Origin: Muricauda sp. MAR_2010_75
Lineage (GTDB): Bacteria > Bacteroidota > Bacteroidia > Flavobacteriales > Flavobacteriaceae
Length of the DNA: 64,000 nucleotides
NCBI RefSeq assembly: GCF_000745185.1
Contig: NZ_JQNJ01000001.1
Location: forward strand, 829,501 to 893,500
Direction: 5' to 3'
The notes under the pieces are model-generated. The model did no database searches. It was not told where the DNA came from and saw nothing but the letters and a program-made list of their open reading frames with translations. Below are positions 23,860 to 32,420 of this stretch, piece by piece. The translations under genes were made by a program, and so were the position numbers. Position 1 is the stretch's first letter; each line of letters opens with the position of its first letter.

Positions 23860-24768
23860 TTAATACGCCCACATATCTTGCTCCCTGTCTCTTATCTGCT
23901 CTTTGATTCGTTGAGCTTCCAAGAGTTGGAACAATGCATTGTCAAAAATATAATCGTCTATTTCACGGTCTTCGTGAACGTTTTCCTCTTTGTAGATGAC
24001 CGCGTTAAAACGGCGTGCGTTCAACAACATATCAAAGGAAATGGGTCTTGCCGAATTCTGCTGATTGTAAACTTTGGCTTCGTGCAGAATTTGTCTTGCT
24101 GCAGGGTACCACACCCAGAACAATTCAACTTTGTTCTGTCCTGGATCAACGGACTCATCATCGATGAAGTTAACGTCCGGTGCAACAGGTGCAATTCCCA
24201 ACAAACGATACTTAAGCTCTCCTTGTCGCTTGTCGAAATACCAGATTCCTTTAATTCGGTACTCTTCAATATCTGCTGCGGTAAGATCTCTTTTGTTGAT
24301 GAACTCTGGAGAAATTTGTTCGCCCGCATTGTATTGTTCGTACCCTAGGTCTGTGGTATCCACTTTGCTCAAGGTTGCCGAAAGGTCTTCCAACTTTCTC
24401 TTTTCCGTAAAGTAAGAGTCGGTGTAGACCTCGGTCAATTTACCGTTTCGGATGTTTTTCATCAAAACATGGTATAGTGACCTTCTATCCTTTCCAATAC
24501 CTATGGTATCGGTTGGATAATATAGCGGAAAGTTAACTCTCTCGTCAAGATCGATGATTTCCCATATGGTCTTGGACCATAGGATATCCCTATCATCCAC
24601 GTAACCATATTCCAATGGCTCATCGGCATCTTGCTCTATTTGAGCTTGGGTCTTTTTACCGATCTCCTCTGGTAACTTGGCGTTTAAAATGTTTGCCTGT
24701 CCCATCATTGATACGGGCAATACACCCAACAATCCGATTACTAATGCATTTTTCCAATTCATGATCAC
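23860..24768 (-). CDS. gldN: gliding motility / T9SS protein GldN
   Basis: 302 residues with a signal peptide (MNWKNALVIGLLGVLPVSMMGQ; either ATG 24768 or ATG 24762 may serve). The body matches GldN/PorN: ILWSKTIWEIIDLDERVNFPLYYP near residue 62, a DRRSLYHVLMKNI segment, IKGIWYFDKRQGELKYRLLGIAPV, and VELFWVWYPAARQIL. GldN forms, with GldK, the periplasmic ring attached to the outer membrane in the type IX secretion machine. Last gene of gldKLMN, 12 bp after gldM, with a strong terminator downstream. Confidence 0.97.
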   Translation of the reverse strand: MIMNWKNALVIGLLGVLPVSMMGQANILNAKLPEEIGKKTQAQIEQDADEPLEYGYVDDRDILWSKTIWEIIDLDERVNFPLYYPTDTIGIGKDRRSLYHVLMKNIRNGKLTEVYTDSYFTEKRKLEDLSATLSKVDTTDLGYEQYNAGEQISPEFINKRDLTAADIEEYRIKGIWYFDKRQGELKYRLLGIAPVAPDVNFIDDESVDPGQNKVELFWVWYPAARQILHEAKVYNQQNSARPISFDMLLNARRFNAVIYKEENVHEDREIDDYIFDNALFQLLEAQRIKEQIRDREQDMWAY

Positions 24769-24780
24769 TTATATACTTTA

Positions 24781-26352
24781 TTAGTTTGTAATCTCAACAA
24801 CAACAGGAGATACCTTTTTCAATTTGTAGGTCTTGTTGTTGGTGATGTACGCTTGTATGTCAAAAATTTGAACAGCGTCACCTCTACCAGCCCTACTCAA
24901 GGCAGACTTGGCTCTGTTGTCCAATTTGTTACCATTAACAACAACCGTAGGCTGACCTGGCACCTTGAACTTGAACTGACCAACTGCTAGGTTCAAATCA
25001 AAATCAAAGTCTTCCAACATGGCTCCGATGGTAGAAATCTCCAAGTTTCTTCTTGGCATTTGAATGCTACCAGACTCACCACGCACAGTACCAGCTGGTC
25101 TTGGAATATCCTTGATACGGAACTCAGACTTGGTGGAGATACCTTTACCATCTGGCAATGTACCTGAAGCGGTAATAGTAACTGATCTACCTGTACCTGG
25201 GTTCATCACATAATTGCTTCCACTTCTTCTGGTCAGACCAGGAGCGTTGGCACTAACCTTATTATCTGGAATACCAGGAATGGAGATGGTCATTGGGTTG
25301 GCCACACCACGGTAAACTACGTTCATTTTATCTGCAGAGATAACAGCGGCATTAGGCATAGAAATAGTAGCGAAGGTATTATCTATCTCCACTGGCACTT
25401 CAACGCCATCCTGCATATAGGTCATGGTTCCTTTGATGGTGTGATCCCCTGGGGTACCGGCACTGATCAACATCTTGATACCACCAGCTTCCAATTCGTA
25501 ATCTTTACCTTCTGTCAATGGTCTTCCGTCCAAAGTCAATTCAGCTTTTACAGGCGTGGAAGTCTTGTCAGTTTTGCTAACAATGATCTTACCATCGTAC
25601 TTCTCACCTGCATAGTAAGCCGTTTTTGGAGCGGACAATGCACTAGCGAAATTGGTCAAGGATACAGCTTCCGTCAACTCACCTTCCAAAAGGGTTTTCA
25701 ATACCTCTTGTTCAGTGGTTTTAATATCGGCCTGCAACTGGGTCATCTTGGTCAAAGAGGCTACCAATGGGAACCCTTCGTAGTGATAGTTGATCCAATC
25801 TTGACGTGTACCGTCTCTCTTTTCAACCTTACCATCTTCATCACCTGTTGCAAAACGTGTTTTAACCGCTGATTTCAATGCTTCAAACTCGCCTTCCGGC
25901 AATGCGTTGATCACACCTTCACGGTAGGTATTGATTTGATCCATGAACTTTTTTCCTTCTGGGCCCAAATTGTCGCCCTGGAAGAATTTTTGGTCCAAGT
26001 AATCAGACTTGTCCATAACCACATAGTCTTTTGGGTCTTCCAAATCTGCGGTCATTTCCTTTTTCAACCCTTCCAGATAGCTATAGTAGTTATCTGAAAG
26101 TTGTTTGATCTCTTGAGCGTCTTTGTACAGTTCGCCATACTCCTCTTCGTTTTCAGAAGCTTTGGTTTCCAAGCTTGCAAAAAAACTAGAGTTGTTTTCA
26201 TCCATGTTACTGTTGGAAGTTTCCAGCTTTTCGTTCATAAGTCCGAAAGCGGCAAGTACTTCCTTGCTCATATTAAGGGCCAACATCGCGATGAAGATCA
26301 AATACATAAGGTTGATCATCTTCTGACGTGGCGTTTGTTTTCCTGATGCCAT
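24781..26352 (-). CDS. gldM: gliding motility / T9SS motor protein GldM
   Basis: 523 residues. One transmembrane helix lies near the N-terminus (MINLMYLIFIAMLALNMS, about 12-30), preceded by the conserved basic start GKQTPRQK; the rest is a periplasmic shaft of four domains, as known for GldM. The family sequence LALNMSKEVLAAFGLMNEKL is present. GldM and GldL form the proton-powered rotary motor that drives T9SS secretion and gliding; GldM reaches across the periplasm to the GldK-GldN ring. Length is typical. Confidence 0.97.
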   Translation of the reverse strand: MASGKQTPRQKMINLMYLIFIAMLALNMSKEVLAAFGLMNEKLETSNSNMDENNSSFFASLETKASENEEEYGELYKDAQEIKQLSDNYYSYLEGLKKEMTADLEDPKDYVVMDKSDYLDQKFFQGDNLGPEGKKFMDQINTYREGVINALPEGEFEALKSAVKTRFATGDEDGKVEKRDGTRQDWINYHYEGFPLVASLTKMTQLQADIKTTEQEVLKTLLEGELTEAVSLTNFASALSAPKTAYYAGEKYDGKIIVSKTDKTSTPVKAELTLDGRPLTEGKDYELEAGGIKMLISAGTPGDHTIKGTMTYMQDGVEVPVEIDNTFATISMPNAAVISADKMNVVYRGVANPMTISIPGIPDNKVSANAPGLTRRSGSNYVMNPGTGRSVTITASGTLPDGKGISTKSEFRIKDIPRPAGTVRGESGSIQMPRRNLEISTIGAMLEDFDFDLNLAVGQFKFKVPGQPTVVVNGNKLDNRAKSALSRAGRGDAVQIFDIQAYITNNKTYKLKKVSPVVVEITN

Positions 26353-26423
26353 GTTTATCTAATTAGAATTATAAATTAATTTGATTTGGGTTTTTGTTGA
26401 TATCGCTTAATTTGATATCCTAA

Positions 26424-27080
26424 TTAGTTTCTTCCACCCATGGCGGTAAGCATACCACCGTAAACTCCGTTCAACGAAGAAAGGTTGGTTGCCAAAGATT
26501 CCATTTGGTCTTTCAATGCACCTGCATTTTGTACCACTTCCTCGTTAATGGAGGCTTGACGGCTAGCGCTTTCCAACTGAACTTTGTACAAGCTGTTCAA
26601 AGATTCCATCTGAGCAGCGGCATGGGACAATTCCTCAGAGTATTTCTTGGTGTGCTGGATCGCATCCGTAGTTGGAGCGATATTTTTAGCGGCACCTTCA
26701 AAACTCTTGATACTTTCACCCAAGCTTGAGAAAAGCTCAGAATCAATATTGGCTTCCTTAAGAAGCTCATCCAATTTTCTGGAAAGGATACCTTCAGCTT
26801 CTTTAGCATCTTTAGCATCCTGCTTTCTTTTGGAATCTGCTTGGCCACCAGACAATTCTGGGTATACCAAAGACCAATCGTATTCGTCGTCTACTGGTTC
26901 AAATGCACTGATAGCGAAGATCAATGCTTCAGTAATAAGTCCAACTGCAAGAAGAAGTCCACCTGTAAGTGGTCCAAACTCCCAGTGAAGGATCTTGAAC
27001 AATGCACCAATAATTACTACCGATGCTCCAAGCCCGTAGGCCATATTAAACAGCTTTTTTGTTGATTTTGACTGTGCCAT
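26424..27080 (-). CDS. gldL: gliding motility / T9SS motor protein GldL
   Basis: 218 residues with two transmembrane helices near the N-terminus (about 12-29 and 35-57). TM1 has YGLGASVVIIGALFKILHW and TM2 GPLTGGLLLAVGLITEALIFAISAFEP, including the conserved acidic residue in TM2 used for proton coupling. The rest is a cytoplasmic coiled-coil domain. Partner of GldM in the rotary motor. A 71-bp gap separates it from gldM and an 80-bp gap with a strong AT-rich hairpin separates it from gldK. Confidence 0.97.
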   Translation of the reverse strand: MAQSKSTKKLFNMAYGLGASVVIIGALFKILHWEFGPLTGGLLLAVGLITEALIFAISAFEPVDDEYDWSLVYPELSGGQADSKRKQDAKDAKEAEGILSRKLDELLKEANIDSELFSSLGESIKSFEGAAKNIAPTTDAIQHTKKYSEELSHAAAQMESLNSLYKVQLESASRQASINEEVVQNAGALKDQMESLATNLSSLNGVYGGMLTAMGGRN

Positions 27081-27099
27081 AATTCTAGTTTTAATTAAG

Positions 27100-27139
27100 T
27101 TATATAAATAAGTATTTGGTTACTGGTTTATTTATATAA
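27100..27139 (-). other. AT-rich 12-bp hairpin in the gldK-gldL gap
   Basis: TTATATAAATAA (27100-27111) is a perfect inverted repeat of TTATTTATATAA (27128-27139) around a 16-base loop. It lies between two co-directional genes of one machine, without a T run. It could mark an mRNA processing or stabilising structure, or an AT-rich regulator site. Confidence 0.5.
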
Positions 27140-27160
27140 TGTTCTCTCTCTTTTTAATTT

Positions 27161-28540
27161 CTATAATCCGCTTCTAGCTCCGTTGGTGGAATCTTCCTCT
27201 CCCATATAATCCTGTACCGTTCTGAATCCGATATAGCTTCTTGCGGAATCTTGGTATTCATAATCCCGGGTACTTACCTGAAGGAAGTAGGCAACATCTT
27301 TCCAAGAACCACCTCGGATCACCTTACGTTTATTGTCTTGGGAACCAATGTTTGGGTTCATGGTGGACAAATATTCGTAAGCACCTGGATCAAAGCTTGA
27401 GTTGGTCCATTCAGAAACGTTACCGGCCATGTTGTACAGGTTGTAATCGTTTGGCTCAAAAGATTTTGCCTCTACAGTGTATAAGGCAGCATCTGCGGCG
27501 TAATCACCTCTTTGTGGCTTAAAGTTGGCCATAAAGCAACCGGTATCACTGATCACATACGGACCACCCCAAGGGTACGATCCTCCTTCAATACCACCTC
27601 TAGCGGCATACTCCCATTCAGCTTCGGTAGGCAATCTAAATTGGTTCACGAATTGCTTACCTCGGCTTTTTTGGTCGTCGTTCTTAAACTTGGTCCTCCA
27701 ATTGCAAAATGCTTTGGCCTGCATCCAGTTGACCCCTACAACAGGGTAATCACTGTATGCATCGTGCCAAAAATAATCATTGTGCATGGGTTCGTTGTAG
27801 GAATATTCAAAATCCCTGATCCACACAGTGGTATCTGGATAAATCTCCAATTCCTCTTGTTTAATAAAGTCTTTTCTACTACCGGTTCTGGCACGGGCCG
27901 CAGCCTCAATGTCCATCCAGTTGTATTTGTATTTTAACTGGGTCACGTCAATGGACCTCAACCCATTATAACTTTCCTCTTCAGGAAGATAAATGGAATC
28001 CATAACCTCAGCATAGTACTCGTCCGGATACTCCGAAGTGTCCCATACCAAGTCTACATCCTTGTTCAATGCTCTTCCTTCATATCCGGTCTCTCCAAGT
28101 CCGGCATAATTGTCGAGCATATACTTGTCGTACACGGAAAGTTCGGTGGTATCTGTATCTTTAAAAGCATACTCACCAATACCTTCGTCTTCTGAGCTTA
28201 TGCCCAGTTCGTCGGCCAAAATGGCCAATTTGGTCCTTACAATGGAATCTTTCACCCACTCTACAAACTGACGGTACTCACTATTTGTGATTTCCGTGTC
28301 ATCCATATAAAAAGAACGTACGGTAACCGTTCTTGTGGGTGCGTTCAAAACTTTTGCTTGATCCTCTTCGGCTTTTCCCATTACGAAGGCGCCACGAGGA
28401 ATAAGTTCCATTCCATACGGTTTCTCCGGATGCCATTTTTTTCCAGGGGCCCCAACCAACTCACCTTTTGACCTTGATTTTGAGCCACAACTGCTAAGCA
28501 AAAAAACAAGTGCTATAGATGATAAGAATAGCTTTCTCAT
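27161..28540 (-). CDS. gldK: gliding motility / T9SS lipoprotein GldK
   Basis: 459 residues. Lipoprotein signal MRKLFLSSIALVFLLSSC with lipobox LSSC at Cys18. The rest is a formylglycine-generating-enzyme-like (FGE-sulfatase) fold: IPRGAFVMGKAEED, YMDDTEITNSEYRQFVEWV, YPVVGVNWMQAKAFCNWR, FRLPTEAEWEYAARGG, NMAGNVSEWTNSSF and IRGGSWKD. GldK uses this fold structurally, not as an enzyme, and builds the outer-membrane-attached ring with GldN. A CAAAACTA box at 28601 may drive gldKLMN separately from topA. Confidence 0.97.
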   Translation of the reverse strand: MRKLFLSSIALVFLLSSCGSKSRSKGELVGAPGKKWHPEKPYGMELIPRGAFVMGKAEEDQAKVLNAPTRTVTVRSFYMDDTEITNSEYRQFVEWVKDSIVRTKLAILADELGISSEDEGIGEYAFKDTDTTELSVYDKYMLDNYAGLGETGYEGRALNKDVDLVWDTSEYPDEYYAEVMDSIYLPEEESYNGLRSIDVTQLKYKYNWMDIEAAARARTGSRKDFIKQEELEIYPDTTVWIRDFEYSYNEPMHNDYFWHDAYSDYPVVGVNWMQAKAFCNWRTKFKNDDQKSRGKQFVNQFRLPTEAEWEYAARGGIEGGSYPWGGPYVISDTGCFMANFKPQRGDYAADAALYTVEAKSFEPNDYNLYNMAGNVSEWTNSSFDPGAYEYLSTMNPNIGSQDNKRKVIRGGSWKDVAYFLQVSTRDYEYQDSARSYIGFRTVQDYMGEEDSTNGARSGL

Positions 28541-28600
28541 ACTTTAGGTTAAATTATTCGATTCAAGATTATAAACTGCTCTACACAAATTCATTACTCT

Positions 28601-28608
28601 CAAAACTA
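28601..28608 (-). promoter_or_regulatory. -7 box (TAGTTTTG on minus strand) before gldK
   Basis: Reverse complement of CAAAACTA in the 120-bp gap upstream of gldK; it would give a leader of roughly 50-60 bases. The -33 spacing is not ideal. Confidence 0.4.
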
Positions 28609-28660
28609 CTTTTTGAATGAATTATTGTGTAAAATCAATTAATGCCAAAAATTAATTTAT

Positions 28661-29818
28661 TTAGTTAAAGCCCTTTCTGTAGGCCTTGAACCACCTTTCT
28701 GGAATGTTTTGGTTGCAAGCATCCAAATAGTCCCCCTCGGTGCAAGGTAATAACGCAACCGAATTTGTTTTAGTATGTTCAGGTAAAATTGATGGGACTT
28801 CCACCCACCAGCGTTCGGTAACATGGCTTTTATAGAAGACCAGCTCCTCAGTATCCGTGGGCACGGTGAATTTGGTAAAATCCTCACTTTGTGAAGTTGG
28901 GGTTTCCTTGACCCTAAAGCTCAACCCCTCTATAAAGTACCAGATGATCTGTGCAATCATTTGAAAGGCCTGATGGGAGTTCTCCCCCTCGTAGATGCCA
29001 AATAACGATACCCGGTCACTGATACCGGCATATCGGGCAATGGTGCAGATTTCCCTCCCGGTAAAACCGTTGGGCGAAAAGTTTTTGGACAGTCCCATTT
29101 CGCTGGCACGAATGGCACGAAGGTCCAGGCTCACAATATCGCTGCTCCGCAAGACCGGTTCGGTCAACTCTATATCCGCAGCTATTTCTCCCAACCGGTA
29201 GGCATCAAAGAAAAGGCGCTCCATAAGGTCTATTTCTTCTTGGGCATTAAAATAGCTTTGGTAGCCAATATTGGAAAAGTTGAAAAGATTATTGGGCTTA
29301 TCGGTAATGATTCTACTCATGTAAGAGTGTGAGGAAATCAATTCGTCGTCCTCACCAAAATCAAACCGGCTGTCAATGGAGACCAAGTTCACCATTTCCT
29401 TGATCTTGTCAAAAGCCCGATAGGTGGGAAAGGTTATATCCTGGGTACATCCTATTATAATAGGTATGATATTTTCTTCCAGAAGGCCTGCCACAATCTC
29501 TTTGACCACAAAGTAGGTGTCCTCGACCGTATCACCCTCTTCCACATCGCCTATATCGATGATGGTGGAGTTCCAGTTACCCATCATAAGGCGATAGAGT
29601 TGGATACGGATTTCATCCACATCCAATAGTTCAGTCTTTTTCTCAAATGCGTTTCTGGATTCCAGCACCCCAAAAATGGCAACATCGGCATGGGCAAAGA
29701 CGGGAAGTCCGTCCTTTTCGGTGTGCACATGAATGTTCTTGCCCAATGACTGTTGTGGCAGCAACTCGGAATGTGCCAACACTTTGTCCTTCACAGGAAC
29801 CAAAAAATCGAATGCCAT
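28661..29818 (-). CDS. arginase/formimidoylglutamase-fold protein lacking most metal ligands
   Basis: 385 residues from ATG 29818; a longer frame runs into topA. The fold is the arginase/ureohydrolase superfamily: LLEENIIPIIIGCTQ (normally ending GGGH), VSIDSRFD (normally DAHxD) and SLDLRAIRASE (normally DxDxxDP). At residues 123-126 the metal-binding His is Gln; at 149-153 the central His is Arg while both Asp remain; at 232-236 the second Asp is Arg. With three or more ligands lost, a binuclear Mn site is unlikely, so ureohydrolase activity is doubtful. It is set between topA (1 bp) and gldK (120 bp). Databases usually label such proteins formimidoylglutamase; a structural or regulatory role fits better. 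Confidence 0.8.
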   Translation of the reverse strand: MAFDFLVPVKDKVLAHSELLPQQSLGKNIHVHTEKDGLPVFAHADVAIFGVLESRNAFEKKTELLDVDEIRIQLYRLMMGNWNSTIIDIGDVEEGDTVEDTYFVVKEIVAGLLEENIIPIIIGCTQDITFPTYRAFDKIKEMVNLVSIDSRFDFGEDDELISSHSYMSRIITDKPNNLFNFSNIGYQSYFNAQEEIDLMERLFFDAYRLGEIAADIELTEPVLRSSDIVSLDLRAIRASEMGLSKNFSPNGFTGREICTIARYAGISDRVSLFGIYEGENSHQAFQMIAQIIWYFIEGLSFRVKETPTSQSEDFTKFTVPTDTEELVFYKSHVTERWWVEVPSILPEHTKTNSVALLPCTEGDYLDACNQNIPERWFKAYRKGFN

Positions 29819-29819
29819 A

Positions 29820-32303
29820 TTATTTCTTAGCTTTTGACTTGGCTTTTTTCTTAGGGGTTTTCTTTTCCAAAAGGGCCTTGGCTTCTTCCAGCGAGACTTT
29901 GGAGGCATCCACATCTTTGGACAGTTCCACCTTTACCCTACCTTTTATGATATTGTGCCTTCCCCAACGAGCTTTTTCTATACGGATTTTCTCCTCGGGC
30001 CATTCCTGCACTACCTTTTCGGCCTCTTTTTTCTTTTTATCTTCAATAAGTTCCTCAATGTCGGACTGGGAAAGGTTGTCAAAATCGTATTTTTTGTTCA
30101 CGTTGATGAACATTCCATCCCATTTAATGAAAGGCCCAAACCGTCCTTTACCTTTGGTAACCTCTTTGCCCTCGTAACTGGCAATGGGTGCATCCGCTTT
30201 TTCCTTTTCCTTGATCAATTCAATGGCCCTATCCAAATCTACATCAAAAGCACTTTCGCCCTGACCCAGTGAAATGAATTTTTTTCCAAATCGAACATAG
30301 GGGCCATATCGCCCCACGTTCGCCTCAATCTCTTCTCCTTTATATTCGCCCAATTTTCTGGGGAGTTGAAAAAGCTCCATGGCCTCTTCAAAGGTGATGG
30401 TATTGATGGACTGATCGGGCAACAGGCTTGCGAACAAAGGTTTTTCTTCTTCATCCACGGTTCCAATCTGAACCATGGGACCAAATCGGCCCAATCTGGC
30501 GGCTACTTGTCGACCCGATTTTGGATCAACACCCAAAACACGCTCTCCACTGGCACGTTCGGCGTTTTCCTCAACCTCCAATACGTTGGGGTGGAATTCC
30601 TTGTAAAAGGATTTCATCATATGTTGCCAATCCTCATCCCCGGCAGCAATTTCATCAAAATCTTCTTCTACCTGGGCGGTAAAATTATAATCGAGGATTT
30701 TGGTAAAGTGGCTCACCAAAAAATCGTTCACGATCATTCCTATATCGGTGGGCACCAACTTGCCCTTATCTGAACCGACCATTTCGGATAATTTCTTCTC
30801 CGAAAGTTTTCCTTCCTCCAAAACCAATTGAAGATAATTGCGTTCCGTACCTTCCACACTTCCTTTCTCCACATATCCTCGATTTTGAATAGTGGAAATG
30901 GTGGGAGCATAGGTTGATGGTCTTCCAATGCCCAACTCTTCCAATTTTTTCACCAAGGAGGCTTCCGTATAGCGATACGGTGGTCTTGTAAATCGTTCCG
31001 TTGCAGAAATGAAAACATTTTGCAACGCCTCACCTACCTGCATGGCCGGAAGCATTCCTTCTTGTTCCTCGGCACTGTCCTCTTCGTCAGTTCCTTCCAA
31101 ATACACTTTCAGGAAACCATCAAACTTTACCACCTCTCCGTTGGCGGTAAATTCCTCTTGGTGCTTGTTGGCCTGAATCTTGACATTGGTACGTTCCAAC
31201 TGGGCATCGCTCATTTGCGAGGCCAGGGTTCGTTTCCAAATCAGTTCATATAATTTTGATTGGTCCCGCTCCAACGAGGGGGATTGTAATTTCATATCTG
31301 TGGGGCGAATGGCCTCGTGCGCCTCTTGGGCCCCTTTGGATTTACCCGTGTAATTCCGCACTTGGCTGTACGAATCCCCATAATTCTCAATAATGGCATC
31401 TTTCGCCGCGCCCAATGCCTCATTGGATAGGTTTACGCTATCCGTTCGCATATAGGTAATGAGACCGGCTTCGTACAATCGCTGGGCCACTTGCATGGTT
31501 CTGCTCACCGAAAAATACAGCTTACGGGACGCCTCTTGCTGTAAAGTGGATGTGGTAAAAGGTGGTGCGGGCGATTTTTTGGCCGGTTTTTTGTCCAAGT
31601 TGGCCACCGAAAAATCAGCCCCCATATTTTGTTTCAAGAAAGCCTCTGCTGCTTCCTTGTCTGAAAAGGTTTTGTTGAGTCGTGCTGAAAACACGTTCCC
31701 GTCCGCAGTTTTAAACTCAGCTTTGATTCGGAATGACGCTTCTGGTGTAAAGGCATCAATCTCACGTTCGCGCTCCACGATCAATCGCACCGCTACCGAC
31801 TGTACCCGGCCTGCCGAAAGCCCAGGTTTTATTTTTTTCCACAATACCGGTGAAAGTTCATAGCCCACCAATCGGTCCAAGACCCTTCGGGCCTGTTGCG
31901 CATTCACCAAATTATAATTGATTTCCCTCGGATTTTCTATGGCCTTTTGGATCGCTGACTTGGTAATGGAGTTGAAAACAATTCGTTTTACCTTACTCTT
32001 GTCCAACTTCAGCTCTTCGGCCAAGTGCCAAGAAATGGCCTCTCCCTCCCGGTCCTCATCACTGGCCAACCAGATGGTGTCTGCTTTTTCGGCGAGGTCC
32101 TTAAGTTTTTTAACCAAGGCTTTTTTCTCCTTGTCTACCGTATATTTTGGCTTAAAGTCGTTTTCTACATCAACCCCAAGTTCTTTGGACGGAAGGTCTA
32201 CGATATGTCCGAAACTAGATTCAACTTGGTATTCTTTTCCGAGAAAACGTTCTATGGTCTTTGCCTTTGCGGGGGACTCAACAATAACTAAATTCTTTGG
32301 CAT
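29820..32303 (-). CDS. topA: DNA topoisomerase I (type IA)
   Basis: 827 residues from ATG 32303 (MPKNLVIVESPAKAKTIERFLG); an upstream extension is not conserved. TOPRIM domain with the ESPAKAKT Glu and DEDREGE acidic triad, the active-site Tyr284 in LITYMRTDS, and the type IA core (GRPSTYAPTISTIQNRGYVE). The C-terminus has no cysteine zinc ribbons; instead it has repeated GRFGPMVQ, GRYGPYVRFG, GRFGPFIKW units and a Lys-rich tail (KKTPKKKAKSKAKK), as in other Bacteroidota. It relaxes negative supercoils. A TACTTTTG box (minus strand) lies 20 bp upstream. Confidence 0.97.
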   Translation of the reverse strand: MPKNLVIVESPAKAKTIERFLGKEYQVESSFGHIVDLPSKELGVDVENDFKPKYTVDKEKKALVKKLKDLAEKADTIWLASDEDREGEAISWHLAEELKLDKSKVKRIVFNSITKSAIQKAIENPREINYNLVNAQQARRVLDRLVGYELSPVLWKKIKPGLSAGRVQSVAVRLIVEREREIDAFTPEASFRIKAEFKTADGNVFSARLNKTFSDKEAAEAFLKQNMGADFSVANLDKKPAKKSPAPPFTTSTLQQEASRKLYFSVSRTMQVAQRLYEAGLITYMRTDSVNLSNEALGAAKDAIIENYGDSYSQVRNYTGKSKGAQEAHEAIRPTDMKLQSPSLERDQSKLYELIWKRTLASQMSDAQLERTNVKIQANKHQEEFTANGEVVKFDGFLKVYLEGTDEEDSAEEQEGMLPAMQVGEALQNVFISATERFTRPPYRYTEASLVKKLEELGIGRPSTYAPTISTIQNRGYVEKGSVEGTERNYLQLVLEEGKLSEKKLSEMVGSDKGKLVPTDIGMIVNDFLVSHFTKILDYNFTAQVEEDFDEIAAGDEDWQHMMKSFYKEFHPNVLEVEENAERASGERVLGVDPKSGRQVAARLGRFGPMVQIGTVDEEEKPLFASLLPDQSINTITFEEAMELFQLPRKLGEYKGEEIEANVGRYGPYVRFGKKFISLGQGESAFDVDLDRAIELIKEKEKADAPIASYEGKEVTKGKGRFGPFIKWDGMFINVNKKYDFDNLSQSDIEELIEDKKKKEAEKVVQEWPEEKIRIEKARWGRHNIIKGRVKVELSKDVDASKVSLEEAKALLEKKTPKKKAKSKAKK

Positions 32304-32322
32304 GCACTGGGTTTTGTGGTAA

Positions 32323-32330
32323 CAAAAGTA
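32323..32330 (-). promoter_or_regulatory. -7 box (TACTTTTG on minus strand) for topA
   Basis: CAAAAGTA is an exact reverse complement of TANNTTTG, 20 bp upstream of topA. Confidence 0.45.
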
Positions 32331-32371
32331 TATCAAAAATTCGATTTTGGATTTTTTGCCAAATCGCAATC

Positions 32372-32400
32372 AAAAAAATATCCCGCAAAAAACGGGATAT
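32372..32400 (-). terminator. rho-independent terminator of the LVIVD-repeat gene
   Basis: ATATCCCG (32378-32385) and CGGGATAT (32393-32400) form a perfect 8-bp stem; on the minus strand a T run follows. It separates the lipoprotein gene from topA. Confidence 0.85.
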
Positions 32401-32420
32401 TTATTATTGATACAGTGCTT

